From: Aurelia coerulea
Taxonomy: Eukaryota; Cnidaria; Scyphozoa; Semaeostomeae; Ulmaridae
Assembly: GCA_039566865.1 (NCBI GenBank)
Contig: CM076951.1
Location: 17,555,484 to 17,619,483 of the forward strand
Direction: 5' to 3'
DNA: 64,000 bases
Shown here: piece by piece, positions 1 to 11,760 of the stretch
Layout of the letters: each line of letters opens with the position of its first letter
Numbering within the stretch: the first letter of the stretch is position 1
Notes under the pieces: generated by a model
The model's database searches: none
The model's input: only the letters and a program-made list of their open reading frames with translations
What the model was told of the DNA's origin: nothing
Position numbers and translations under genes: made by a program

Positions 1-46
1 AAGCAATAATACCAACGAAGAGAATAACACTGAAAGTACTGACATT

Positions 47-163
47 GTGGCGCGCGAAGCGCGACAGTGGCCTCCGCAGGCGGCCCGGGCGCCGAAGGCG
101 CCCAAGCCCTCCGCAGGAGCTAGGAACTCCGAACCCGCGCGCAGCGCGGGTTCGGATTCCTAG
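47..163. repeat. GC-rich block of short hairpins, copy 1
   Basis: A GC-rich island in AT-rich DNA is built of consecutive small inverted repeats: CGCG..CGCG, CCGC-AG-GCGG, GGCGCC-GAA-GGCGCC, and a 12-bp stem with a GCA loop at 129-155 (CCGAACCCGCGC then its complement). A near-identical block lies at 5709-5825, and the 40 bases before each are also similar, so this is the tail of a longer repeat that starts before the window. No coding potential is recognised. It could be a structured end of a mobile element. Confidence 0.8.
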
Positions 164-480
164 TCTATATACATAAGGAGTGAGCGGTCAGATCAAACGC
201 TCAATTTGTTCGTCTCCCACAGCGAGATCTCAGCTCTCCCGCTCTCGGCAATCTCGCTCTTCGTCTCGAAAAATCGACGGGGAAATCTATGCGTGTCATC
301 AGAGCTCCAAATTTTGGGGTCACCTCCAGCTGCTGGGGTATCAGCGGGGCAAATTCCCTGGCAGTCTTCTTCAGCAGGTCATTGTTTTTGATTGACAGCC
401 GATTGTCTTCCCAACTGATGACACTTGATGGTGCTATCAAGGGCTATCAACGAACAATCCAGTCAGTAGTGCTCGGTGGT
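164..480. other. No recognised gene
   Basis: Sequence between the hairpin block and the E-box region. Short open frames occur on both strands but none resembles a known protein, and they overlap each other in several frames as expected by chance in this GC-richer stretch. Confidence 0.5.
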
Positions 481-504
481 AAACAACCTAACACGTCACA
501 TCGC

Positions 505-735
505 CCGTGGTCACGTGCACATTCACCCTCGCAGGGGCTGGCAGGCTCGTGCCAGCGGTATCCTCCTTCACAACGGCGCTCTCTGAGGTTACATCCCCCA
601 GTATGGACGATGTCGTTGGGTGGTGGGGTGCATGGTTGGTGCCAGCGATTGGTACCGCCTATTGGGGGATGTCACGTGACCACACCCATATCACGTGATA
701 TTTTCTCCTCCACAATGGTGCTCTTTATAAGAATA
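505..735 (+). promoter_or_regulatory. E-box-rich, TATA-containing promoter-like segment
   Basis: Three CACGTG motifs occur here: one near 511, GTCACGTGAC at 671-680, and a perfect 14-bp palindrome ATATCACGTGATAT at 688-701. A TATA-like TTTATAAGAATATA follows at 724. The order E-box, E-box, TATA with about 25 bases between the last palindrome and the TATA resembles a compact metazoan promoter. No convincing ORF follows directly, so promoter activity is an inference. Confidence 0.4.
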
Positions 736-833
736 TACAGGGCTCCCTGTATGAAAATGCTTCATTACAGGGGTGATAGTAAGTAAAGACTACATCAGTT
801 AATAACTAAGGAGTATGTAGGGTGCTAAAATGT

Positions 834-1660
834 ATATTTGTTGGGGGCAGTCACGTGCCTAGCCCCCATGTCACGTGACTTACTTGGCAAAGTTCCAAAA
901 TTGGTCATGTGACTTGGCACGGTGCCAAGTTCCGGTCATGTGACTTGGCACTTTGCCAAATTATGTGACGTCATTTGGCACTGTGCCAACTTCCCCCCAC
1001 GAATGCCCCTGTGCATGAGCAGTCCATTTCCTTCACTATTTCCTGAAAACTTTCCTCGAAGGGCTGAGTATAACTCTTGCAGTCTTCCTACCTGATGTTA
1101 TCTTCCACAAGGGAGGCTGAGATCTACGGAAACGTTCTAAAATAACAACAACGTCAGCAAATGCAACTAAGGGAACTCAGACAAGAAGAGCAACTACATT
1201 AAAACAAAGGCAACAACTAATTTCTCCAACAACGAAGGCTACTAACGCCACAAAACAAACAAACACCTAAGTGAACAAATACCACGCAACTAAATCAACC
1301 CTACTGAAGCAAAAACAGCTGCCTGAGGAAGCCAAGGGGTCTATCTTTCTTCCCAAAAAGCCTCCGAGACTCTTTTAAACAATGGGGTTTGTAGGGAATT
1401 TTGATGGATTTTTCATTCACAAAATTCTGGATTAAATTAAATGCAAACTACCGCTCCCGCACCCCGCCCTTGGGCTACTAACGCCACTAAAGTCAAGAGG
1501 ATAGCTAGAAAACAATAACAATAAATGTGATTTAATGAAAAAAGAAGAGAATAAAGTTAACTGCAATAACTATAGACATTATTATTTTTGTTACTATTTA
1601 AATTAGGCTAGAAAATAAATATCAGTTCCTCCTCCACAACAGTTGGGGCTCACCTCCACA
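834..1660. repeat. Long direct repeat, copy 1
   Basis: This stretch reappears in the same order at 4126-5470: the CACGTG/NF-I block, then text around 1060-1190 (also 4345-4485), then 1200-1400 (also 5050-5240), then 1495-1620 (also 5300-5460). Copy 1 lacks about 550 bases present in copy 2. Both have many ACAAC/ACTAA-type short repeats and no credible ORF. The spacing and flanking satellite suggest a non-autonomous repeat or a satellite-linked segmental duplication. Confidence 0.75.
851..989. promoter_or_regulatory. NF-I / E-box / CRE motif cluster, copy 1
   Basis: Within 140 bases there are two CACGTG E-boxes (852-857, 872-877), three perfect NF-I consensus palindromes TTGGC(N5)GCCAA (914-928, 945-959, 975-989), one imperfect NF-I-like site (884-898), a perfect CRE TGACGTCA (966-973) and two GTCATGTGAC variants. 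The motifs alternate regularly. The consensus sites are those known for NF-I, USF/MITF-TFE and CREB/ATF factors; binding here is untested. Confidence 0.55.
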
Positions 1661-1680
1661 TAAACAATGGGAATACTGAC

Positions 1681-1800
1681 TGGGGGCAGTCACGTGATCG
1701 CACCCCATGTCACGTGACTCACTTGGTACGTTGCCAAAATCGGTCATGTGACTCGGCACAACCCCCGAGTTCCTATCATGTGACTTTGCAAGTTCCTACG
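1681..1800. promoter_or_regulatory. Third, degenerate E-box/NF-I block
   Basis: A diverged copy of the block at 851-989: two CACGTG motifs, GTCATGTGAC repeated, and NF-I half sites whose palindromes have decayed. It lies between the first direct-repeat copy and the satellite array. Confidence 0.5.
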
Positions 1801-2364
1801 TTTCCAGTCAGCAAAACATGGAAATCAACACGAAATACATAGGCCTATTCCCATCTGAAGCAAGAAGTGAAACTGTTCTGTCGTCAATAATACGCAAGAA
1901 GCATATAACTAATGCTTTCTTCCTGCTCCAGCGAAAACATAGGCCTACTTACGTTTCACTTCCATGCTCTTGCTTTCTGAAACTTCCGTTGAATTCCCTT
2001 CACTATTTCCCCCAAGGTAATTTCATCCAATTTAAATTTCATAATCGCTATCTTCGAAGATCTACTCCCAAAACAAACACTCCTGTAGATATTTCAACTT
2101 CAAGGAATCACTATCCTAACATTCAGCGGTCAACTACAGATCATCTGCACGAACAAATCTTACCACACAACAGATTTTGCAGGTAATTTCATCGTGCCAA
2201 CATCATTAGGTAAGAAGTTAATCGTGCCATGATCATTTAGGAAACAATCGTTTATAAGAACGATCACATCATTAGTTGCTCATTTCTTCAATTCATAATG
2301 AATACGTTCACCTGCACAGAGGTCATTGTGCGCAGCATTCACCACTTCTCCAGCAAAGACAAAA

Positions 2365-4083
2365 GGTACTTCCTGTTGGCTATTTTCACATAACATAGCC
2401 CCTCCACCATATGCAGATTGCCATTGGCTAATTTGGATTGGTACAGACTCCATAGTGAAGCTACTAAAGATGAAAGCCGACTGTTATTGGCTAATTTCAA
2501 ATGACTCAACCCATCTAGCATAGGCAGATTGCCATTGGCTAATTTCAATTGGTACGGACTCCATACTGAACTTACTGAACATGATAGCCGACTCTTATTG
2601 GCTAATTTCAAATGACCTAACAGATCTAGCATATGCAGATTGCTATTGGCTAATTTCAATTGGTACGGACTCCATACTGAACTTACTGAACATAATAGCC
2701 GACTCTTATTGGCTATTTTCACATAACATAGCCCCTCCACCATATGCAGATTGCCATTGGCTAATTTGGATTGGTACAGACTCCATAGTGAAGCTACTAA
2801 AGGCGAAAGCCGACTCTTATTGGCTAATTTCAAATGACCCAACCCATCTAGCATAGGCAGATTGCCATTGGCTAATTTCAATTGGTACACTCTCCATACT
2901 GAACTCACTAAACATAATAGCCGACTGTTATTGGCTAATTTCAAATGACCTAACCTATCTAGAATATGCAGATTGCCATTGGCTAATTTCAATTGGTAAA
3001 AAACCCCATAGTGAAGCTACTAAAGATGAAAGCCGACTGTTATTGGCTAATTTCAAATAACCCAACCCATCTAGCATTGGAAGATTGCCATTGGCTAATT
3101 TCAATTGGTACGGACTCCATACTGAATTTACTGAACTGATTTACTGAACTGAGCCGACTCTTATTGGCTAATTTCAAATGACCTAACAGATTTAGCACAT
3201 GCAGATTGCCATTGGCTAATTTCAATTGGTACAAAACCCATAGTGAAGCTACTAAAGATGAAAGCCGACTGCTATTGGCTAATTTCAAATGATCCAACAG
3301 ATCTAGCATATGCAGATTGCCATTGGCTAATTTCAATTGGTACAAAACCCATAGTGAAGCTACTAAAGATGAAAGCCGACTGCTATTGGCTAATTTCAAA
3401 TAATCCAACAGATCTAGCATAGGCAGATTGCCATTGGCTAATTTCAATTGGTACGGACTCCATACTGACCTTACTGAACATAATAGCCGACTCTTATTGG
3501 CTAATTTCTAATGACCTAACAGATCTAGCATATGCAGATTGCTATTGGCTAATTTCAATTGGTACGGACTCCATACTGAACTTACTGAACATAATAGCCG
3601 ACTCTTATTGGCTAATTTCAAATGACCTAACAGATCTAGCACATGCAGATTGCCATTGGCTAATTTCAATTGGTACAAAACCCATAGTGAAGCTACTAAA
3701 GATGAAAGCCGACTGCTATTGGCTAATTTCAAATGATCCAACAGATCTAGCATATGCAGATTCCCATTGGCTAATTTCAATTGGTACAAAACCCATAGTG
3801 AAGCTACTAAAGATGAAAGCCGACTGCTATTGGCTAATTTCATATGACCTAACAGATCTAGCATATGCAGATTGCCATTGGCTAATTTCAATTGGTACAA
3901 ACCCCATAGTGAAGCTACTAAAGATGAAAGCTGACTGTTATTGGCTAATTTCAAATGACCCTGCCCATGTAGCATAGGCAGATTGCCATTGGCTAATTTC
4001 AATTGGTACAAACTCCATACTGAACTTACTAAACATAACAGCCGACTCTTATTGGCTAACTTCAAATGACCTATCCCATACAA
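2365..4083. repeat. 111-bp satellite array with CCAAT boxes
   Basis: About 15 tandem units of 111 bases; for example successive GCAGATTGC starts at 2524 and 2635 are exactly 111 apart. Each unit holds ATTGGCTAAT twice and an extra CAATTGG, so inverted CCAAT boxes recur roughly every 20-70 bases. Two sub-types of the middle segment alternate (a CCATACTGAACTTACTGAAC type and a CCATAGTGAAGCTACTAAAG type). Since 111 is a multiple of 3, frames stay open on both strands and produce repetitive 135-217-codon ORFs that I do not regard as genes. Confidence 0.9.
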
Positions 4084-4125
4084 AAGAGGGCTACACTGTC
4101 AGGGCAGTCACACTATCTCACTTTA

Positions 4126-5470
4126 GTTGAGGGCAGTCACGTGTCTGCCCCCATGTCACGTGACTTACTTGGCAAAGTCCCAAAATTGGTCATGTGACTT
4201 GGTACGGTGCCAAGTTCCGGTCATGTGACTTGGCACTTTGCCAAATTATGTGACGTCATTTGGCAATGTGCCAACTTCCCCCCACAAATGCCCCTGCGCA
4301 TGAGCAGTCCATTTCTTCCACTATCGCCATAAAACTTTCCTCGAAGGGCTGAGTACAACTCTTGCAGTCTTCCTACCTGATGTTATCTTCCACAAGGGAG
4401 GTTGAGATCTACGGAAACGTTCTAAAATAACAACAACGTCAGCAAATGCAACTAAGGGAACTTACCCAAGAAGAGCAACTACATTAATGGACGGAGTTAA
4501 AGCTACTAGGAGGAACTTCAACAACTAACGCAACCACAACAGCGACGTTTACCTTGCACAACTAACACTAATAACGCAAGGAAGGCAACTAAGGGCACAA
4601 AAGCTACTATGGCCACTATGGCAACAATTACGACTATATTTTCTCTACTAAACAAATAACGCACACACCGAAACGAAGTTAACAACTAATTTCTCCCACA
4701 ACAAACGCTACGAACGCCACAAAGAAAGAAAGAAAACTAGGGCAATGAAGGAATCTAAATTAACTCTACTGACTCGAATAAAGCTCTACGAGTAGGGAGA
4801 CTGGAGATCTACCGAAGCGGTCACAATAATCACAACGTCACGAAATGCAACTGCAACTTACGGCAATGAGGCAAGAAGAGCAACTTCATTTAATCAAGGG
4901 GTCAACGCAACAAACGCTACTTGGGCAACCAAATGAACAACGCTACCACAACAACAATGGTATCGTCAATAACGGCAAAAAGCTACTATGGCCGCTAAGC
5001 CAAGAATTACGACTACATCATTTCTACCAAACAAATAGCGCATACACTAAAACAAAGGCAAACAACGAAGGCTGCTAACGCCACAAAAGAAACAAACACC
5101 TAAGTGAACAAATACCAGCCAACTAAATCAACCCTACTGACACAAAGCCGCCTGAGGAAGCCAAGGGGTCTTTCTCTCTTTCCAAAAAGCCTACGGGACT
5201 CTTTAAAACAATGGGCTTTGTAGGGAATTTTTATGGATTTTTCTTTAAAATATTATGGATTAAATCAAATGCAAACCACCGCTCCCTACTAACGCCATTA
5301 AAGTAAAGAGGATAGCTAGAAAACAATAACAAAAAATGTGAATTAATGAAAAAAGAAGAGAATCAAGTTAACTGTAATAACTATAGACATTATTATTTTT
5401 CTTATTATTTTTATTGTTAAAAATCTATTTAAAGTAGGCTAGAAAATAAATAGCTACAATTACAGATAAT
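4126..5470. repeat. Long direct repeat, copy 2
   Basis: Fuller version of the repeat at 834-1660, in the same orientation. It contains the NF-I/E-box block at its start, an internal section at 4490-5050 that copy 1 lacks and that partly repeats itself (the CTACGGAAACG/CTACCGAAGCG lines near 4410 and 4810), and the same A+T-rich end. Followed by the hairpin block at 5709, as copy 0 at the window start probably was. Confidence 0.75.
4137..4274. promoter_or_regulatory. NF-I / E-box / CRE motif cluster, copy 2
   Basis: Same motif order as 851-989: two CACGTG boxes, NF-I palindromes at 4230-4244 and 4260-4274 (perfect) and at 4199-4213 (one half site mutated to TTGGT), and the CRE TGACGTCA at 4251-4258. 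Both perfect palindromes keep their half sites although one five-base spacer differs between copies. Confidence 0.55.
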
Positions 5471-5708
5471 TAAGGCATACGACAGCTAATTAACACCTAC
5501 TAAGAAGGCCTACTACTAATTAAGGCCTATTACTTATTAAGGCCTACTACTAACACACTTCAGGTACGTGAAGAACTGCGGCAACCATTCTCACTTCATC
5601 TACCAATGCAACTACATCAGCTAAGGTAACTATAACAATGCCGGATAACAATAGCAAGTATAAAGCAACCACACCAACGAAGAAAATAAAATTGAGAGTA
5701 CCGAGATT

Positions 5709-5825
5709 GTGGCGCGCGAAGCGCGATAGTGGCCGCCGCAGGCGGCCCGGGTGCCAAAGGCGCCCAAGCCCTCCGCAGGAGTTGGGAACTCCGAACCCGC
5801 GCGCAGCGCGGGTTCGGATTCCTAG
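5709..5825. repeat. GC-rich block of short hairpins, copy 2
   Basis: Nearly the same as 47-163. The 12-bp stem at 5791-5817 is unchanged. Elsewhere the stem GGCGCC/GGCGCC became GGTGCC/GGCGCC, which still pairs as G-U in RNA, and CTCCGCAGGCGG became CGCCGCAGGCGG, which extends the stem. Two copies are too few to prove structural selection. Confidence 0.8.
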
Positions 5826-6029
5826 TGAAGCATATGGAGTGATCCTTCAACTGACCATCTTCCTTCGTGTACACATCAACTGGATGTAAAGTACCTTGTG
5901 ATTTGTTCCAGTGATATCCCTGTATTTCATCCTGCACGAGAAACTTATAATCGTCAGAAAAATCAACAAGACCACAGGTAGAAATGAGCCCAAAACCCAC
6001 ATTTGGATTTTACAGAAATTCGAAATCAG

Positions 6030-6620
6030 GTGTGAAATCGTACATGATTTTACAAGACCCATGGTATTGGACATACCTTATAATCGCACCATAGTGATTT
6101 TACTATTGAGAATCACAAATCGTATTTCAGCTGTACAAAATCCCATTACGATCCTTCTATGATTTTTAACAGCAGCAAATAAGATTTGCGATTCTTCAAT
6201 CGTATGTATAAGCGTCCGATTGTCTTTATGTACAAGCTGTGCACAATTGTTCAACAATTCAAATACCAACAAAATCATGTGCGATTCTAGGATAAAGATC
6301 ACATGTCTGATCCAAAACTTTGAAAATCACAAGCGATTCCAATCTGATTTTAAAGGTCAATAAATCTGTCTTGGATTATGAGAACATCAAAATCACGTGT
6401 GCTTTAGAAAGGAATGCAATCACAACTCTGATCAGCAACAATTTAAAATCCTAAACGATTCCAATCCGATTTGTAAGGTCTGGAAATCGTTGTGTTATTG
6501 TGAGGACATTAAAATCGCATGCGCTTTCAGGGAGGAATATAATCACAAACTCGATCATCAACATGTTAAAATCCCGTATGATTTCAATCTTATTTATCAG
6601 ATCGTTCAATCTGGTGGTTT
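6030..6620. repeat. Degenerate AATCRCATGYGATT-type repeat field 1
   Basis: Diverged copies of a short palindromic word close to AAAATCGTATGTGATTTT recur every 40-80 bases on both strands across this stretch. The same word family fills 10365-10840. No ORF over 85 codons here looks like a protein. It may be an old satellite or the sub-terminal part of a decayed transposon. Confidence 0.6.
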
Positions 6621-9600
6621 ATGATAACCATCGGCGTAGGGGGAGATAAAATTTGGGGGGCTGCCCAATAAAAATCCATTGTTTAAGAAAATTTTGCCCG
6701 ACTTAACGCAGGTTTCTGCCCGATTATGGCTGATTTTTGCAAAAATTTTCGACGTTGGCAGCCCCCCTGTCTCCTACACCTATGATGATAACATTTTAAA
6801 TCGTGCACACTTTTAGAAAGGAGTGTATAATGGGTGCCATCCATGGAGGTGTTTTGGGTCCAAAATTCTCTTTCCAAGGGTTATTTTTAGAAGATTTTCC
6901 ATTAAAGAAGGATCAGTTTGTACATGGTTTGTATGAAATGAGCAAAATTGTTAAAAATGTATACCTTTTTCACCAAAAGCTCTATTTTAGTTCCCTCTTT
7001 CTATGAAGCCTCCTTATTTCAAATACAAGAAGATGCAGAAAGCCTTCATGTTCATTAAAAATACACTCAAGGCAGGCTCAATAGAGCTTTACGGTAAGGG
7101 TTTTTTCAATCCAGACAGCGAGCTTCGGAAGAAACTTTTACCGTCGGGAAATGTTTTCGCGATGGTGGTTTTGGACAAGAAACAGGATGCCGCTGCGAAA
7201 TGCCTCACACAGAGCTCGCTGCGGAGGTGCTGCGTATTGCGCACGTGCGCAGCCAAACTTTGGCGGTTGCAATTTTGAATATTTGAACACATGAAGAAGG
7301 AAGTTTAGCTGACTGAGCTGGATTGGGACGCTCTGCAAAGCAAAAGATGGCTTTGTGACAACACTCAACGTCTCAAAGGATCAAGGATGTATCAGAGAAG
7401 GTTGGCAAGATATTTAGGACAAAGAACATATACACATCCTGATGATGGGTAAGTTTGCAAACCTGTTTGAACAAATCAAACGTCTCTGCTAAATTTGGGC
7501 CTAAATTAGTGGGCGTGTTCTCGATTTGAAAACTGTAAATCTTTTATCGCAAATCTTCGCTTCATCAGATCAGAGCCTATCTTTTTAACGGGTTTTTGGG
7601 GAGCAGATTGAACTGTTCAACACAGATGGGACAAATTATTTATTGGTCAGGTCAAGTAAAGTCAGTAAAATATGAATCTCTGGCCCTGCCTGGGCTTTGT
7701 GAACAAAAACATCAAACTATTATGTGAGGTGCTCGAACTTTTTCTAGGCATGGAACTAGAAGGTGGTACGAAAAATATGGTCCTTTGCAGGTGCCTCCAA
7801 GAATTTTTGTGATAAAATGTATTTTTAGATGTAACTTTTCCTCAATAAAACACACAAAAATTTATAAGATGACTTGACAAAAAAGTCATGTAGTCATTTT
7901 ATTGTGATTTCATAAAAACAAAACAAAGAAAGAGGTTCTAAAATTGAGTTCTAAAATTTGACTCAAATATAATTAAAACATTGAGTTCGCATTAATAGCA
8001 CACTCATGAACATTATCAACCTCTCTTTTCAATCAAAAACAAAAGTTGTGATTTTAAATCGCTCTTGGAATTAAACCAAAGGAATTCCTGAGGATAATGC
8101 AATCAATGATTAAGAAGTCTTGGTCTCCACTGCTAATTACTTTAGCATGATTGTAGGATAAGAAGGGCCATCACCATTTTGTCAGCAAAATTTAGGATAG
8201 TGTTAACACTCAGCTATTTATATGGACTTGATGCCTTTAAGTATGGGGCCCCCAAACATTTTTTTCGCTAAGGGCCCCATCAGCGCTCAAAAACAAACTA
8301 GCATGGTAGCGGTGCTACCGGGATGGTAGCTGAAATGCTCAAATTTCCCAGGAAGGAAGAGGGGAAAAAGGAAAAAGAAATGGAAAGCAAGGGGAAAGAG
8401 GAGAAAACAATGAAGAAAGGGATGGAAAGGGAAGGAAAAGAAACTAGGAGAGTGAGGAAATGGGGCTAAGTGTCAGGCAGTATATTGGGAGAGAAGAAGA
8501 AAGCATGTACGAAGAAACCAAGGTGCCTACTTACCTTGCTACCAGTAGGGGAATTTTTTTTTAGCCCTGGGCCCCACAATGCTCTATTATTCCACTGCCA
8601 CAAAGGGCTTTTGATACAGTGATTTGGAGCCATCAAATGTGGTTTATCAAATATTGAATCCCGTGGGGGCTACATAACTTGTTGATGGGCAGGTTTCTAC
8701 TGCCTGGTTCTCAGAAAGCTACCCATTTATGTTGGCAAAATATTCCTTTGTTCCCACTCTTGTTATGAATTTTGGTAAACTAATTTTTGCCAATTTAAGC
8801 CAAACCAACCCATTTTTATAGAAATCTGTTGAAAAATGACACTTATTTAAAAAGAATTTCGCATCCAAACCAAAAACCCACCCATATTGGTGGCACGTAC
8901 GCCTGTACCATCAACATCTATTGTATAAATTGTATCCCCTGGATTGTATCAAACAGACTTATTTTGATCCATTTGCACAGAGGTCATCAAATATAATTAG
9001 GGAGCTACATCAATGGATCAGGATACCGTTACATTTTCAATGTCATATAAGACCATGGCTGGGGTTCAAAAATTCAAATCAGGTTTCCCTGCCATTGGTT
9101 GGCCTGGGTACCCTCTTTGTTTTCAATGACAAATATTTTTTCTCTAATCTCTTGTAGATGGTTGGATGAAAATATAGAGTTTACAGGAAGTATATACTGC
9201 ATCAGACATCACTATGGTTTGGAAGCAAAGTACTTTCTTTGCAGTTGGCGGTCAAAATGTGACGTTTATTTTGGGACAACTTATTTGTAAATATATAAAC
9301 ATATTGTTACATAGAGTTTTCTACAATGTTATAGACATTTGGATATTCCAAAGCGCCTGGATCAAGCAATATCTTTTATACATTTTGTAGAAAGCTGAAT
9401 AATTTTGAATATTTACAACAGTGACTAAAGCTGGAATTCCACTCAGTCAAACATTTCATGTAAAATGTATAAAAAAGTATTCCTTGATCCAGACTCTTAA
9501 TTGTAGAATAGCCGAGAGGCATCAATTGAATTTCCAAAAGTTTGCCAGTAAATATCAGTCTTGGGCCAGGCAAAAAGCTTATTCACATAAGTCAGTTCTT

Positions 9601-10364
9601 CTCTTCCACTTTCCAATGTTATCCTGCAGACTTTGCAAGGGTTTTGAAATGGTCTTTATTGTAAGGAACTTGGTCCTGTATCAGTGAATAAATTGTGTTA
9701 GAAGTGGAGCAACAGGATAAATGGCATGACCAATCTCTTTCTTTGCTTTGATATTCTAATTTATGAAGTGTCAAAAGCATAAGAATCAGTCTCAAGAGCT
9801 TCAGCGCAAGCAGTTTCATACACACTGTAACTCCCCATAATAACAAAGAGGTCCCTTTCAAAACTATCTATATTTTCAGTAGAATTCATACAAATTGAAA
9901 GGCCAAGACAGTTTTATAAGCAGAATTAAACATAGCATAGTATCTTGTTTTCAAATGAAGTTGATGGCAAAAGTGAAAGACAATACATCTGCAGTTATCA
10001 TTGACTCTTCGTCTTTCTTTCCGCAGTTCAGTGAACATGCAAACATCTGTGCATATTGAGTTACCCACGAAGATTAAAATTTTTTTAACAAAGTAAACTA
10101 TTTTTGAATCTGCTTGGTGCATATTTGTATGTATTGTGATCTTGGCATGGGAAGAATTACACAAGAGAGTAGGACAAGAGTGGTAGCAATCGAGGTAAAA
10201 AGCTAATATCCGCTCTGGTCCCGTGTATCTCTCTTGTAGGGGCTTGCTGTTGACGCTAGCGCTGTTGACAGCTTAAGGCTCATTGCAGTTAGAGCATTTC
10301 TTTGCCTGAAAAGGCAAAGTTATCCCTTTACCTCACTTCCTACCCATGCTGAGACCACCATACT
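6621..10364. other. Gene-free AT-rich stretch
   Basis: Nearly 3.7 kb without a recognised gene, between the two fields of the same degenerate repeat. It has a purine-rich GGAAAGGGA run near 8340-8470, a small inverted repeat GGTAGCGGTGCTACC near 8306, and GGGCCCC words near 8247, 8273 and 8570. Open frames are short and show no family resemblance. Confidence 0.5.
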
Positions 10365-10840
10365 ATGGAATGTATCAAATTATGAACAAAATCACATTGG
10401 ATTATCACATGGTTCAGTATCATGCGAGAGTGGGCAAGTGCATAAATCATGGGTTGTGATTATACAGCACACCAAATCACAAAAAAACAAATGATAAATC
10501 CAAAATCATAGGTTGTGATTATGCAAGCAATATAATCACAAAGGATCATTGTGTGATTATAGTTTTCAAAATCATACGCTTTGATTTCTTTATGGGTCTG
10601 TTTCCATACGATTCCACCCAAGTAAAAAGAATGCTCGAATTTCCAGTCTGCAAAATCAAGAGACAATTTCAAAAGAATAAAAATCACATGCGATTGTACC
10701 GTCAGAGAATTCTAGTGCTGCTTCAATTGGGATTTCACATGTTACAATCGCATGCGATTAAGGGGTCAGATTGAACGCGATTCAGAATCACAAGTGCAAT
10801 CCTGTGAAAAATCATGTAGGATTGCATGCTGGATTTAGGG
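10365..10840. repeat. Degenerate AATCRCATGYGATT-type repeat field 2
   Basis: Further copies of the palindromic word seen at 6030-6620; the clearest is AATCGCATGCGATT near 10746, a perfect palindrome. Copies are in both orientations. The field ends against the transposon-derived exon on the minus strand. Confidence 0.6.
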
Positions 10841-10850
10841 TCTTTTTTAC

Positions 10851-11427
10851 CTGTGGCCACAAGATCTATGAACTCTGAAAGTGGGGCTGTTTGTTTGATG
10901 AGCTCAGCTCTGTCTGTGCTAGTCCACTGACTGAAAGTTATATGATAATCCTCTTCTTCAGTAAAGGTGTTCCTTACTCCACTTTCATATGCACTGGTTT
11001 CATCTTGGTCACTGTGTCTCACCTTGAGCTGTTCTCTCAGGTAGTTCTTCAAAGGTTCAATCCCAGGGCAACGGTGAATCATGCATTCCTTTCTGTCTCT
11101 GTTACAGACAATCAATTCTAACAACTTATGGTGATTCTTGTCTAGCCTTACTGCATTTAGAACCAACATAACACTTTGGTGGGAAATGCAGACACAAACC
11201 GAGTGTGTACCAGAAGCACCAACAGTTAAACACCATTTTGGCCTGAGCATGCAGAACTTTGAAAAGCCAATCTTGGCATCTTGGAATCGCTTCCTGAATG
11301 CTGAGTACAAATCCCTCAGATTTGAAAGGATTAACCTCTTCTGCATGTGTTGGTTCCTTCCAATGCTGACATAATCCTTTTTCCCTGGTAGTAGTCTGCT
11401 ATTCTCATCATCACAGTAGAAATCTCT
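10851..11427 (-). pseudogene. Exon of a transposon-type protein (RDFYCDDENSR family)
   Basis: A minus-strand open frame begins after an AG acceptor (CTCCTCCTCAG) and ends at a GT donor (ACAG/GTAAAA at 10850). It contains RDFYCDDENSRLLPGKKD, QKRLILSNL, GFSKFCMLRPKWC, GTHSVCVCISHQ, and a C/H cluster further on. I recall this motif series from large transposon-like proteins of cnidarians and arthropods, but I cannot name the superfamily. About 190 residues, so only one exon of a longer protein; no partner exon is evident nearby. The next bases upstream carry a 20-bp tandem duplication. Confidence 0.55.
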
Positions 11428-11434
11428 GAGGAGG

Positions 11435-11482
11435 AGCATTAATCACTGTCTTCCAGGCTGGGTGAGCATTAATCACTGTCTT
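11435..11482. repeat. Short tandem duplication
   Basis: GAGCATTAATCACTGTCTTC occurs twice, 27 bases apart, directly next to the exon on the minus strand. It could be a target-site footprint or simple slippage. Confidence 0.6.
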
Positions 11483-11499
11483 CTACAAGCACATGTTGA

Positions 11500-11700
11500 T
11501 TAGCGTTGCATTTCTTTCTGTGGCAGCAAGCCATTTTTAAATGCAAATGCCATATTACATTGCTCGCAATTATGCTTTTTCTTTTCATAAGCTGCTCTTA
11601 TGTGTATCTTCAAGCCTTTCTTGTCAGAATAAGACTTCTTGCAAGGGACCGTATGGCATTTAAATGGTTGAACAAATGTGGCATATATTGTTCCATGGAA
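11500..11700 (-). pseudogene. Decayed C2H2 zinc-finger fragment
   Basis: Minus-strand translation gives two degenerate C2H2 fingers in a row: one with KCHTVPCKKSY..KKGLKIH in which the last His position is Tyr, and one with CEQCNMAFAFKNGL that has lost both histidines. The frame ends at 11500. It lies just upstream (in the minus direction) of the exon at 10851-11427 and could belong to the same dead gene or to a different one. Confidence 0.4.
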
Positions 11701-11760
11701 ACATATTTTGAATCTTCACTAGATTCGTTGTTGATTTGGATCAATTGATCAGTATGATAA

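Noticed and set aside
2339..4083. Open frames of 135-217 codons with KLANGNL repeats
   Set aside because: They follow the 111-bp satellite, whose length is a multiple of three; both strands are open for the same reason, and no non-repetitive coding part is attached.
2365..4083. CRISPR-like array
   Set aside because: Units are fully tandem with no unique spacers, and the genome is eukaryotic.
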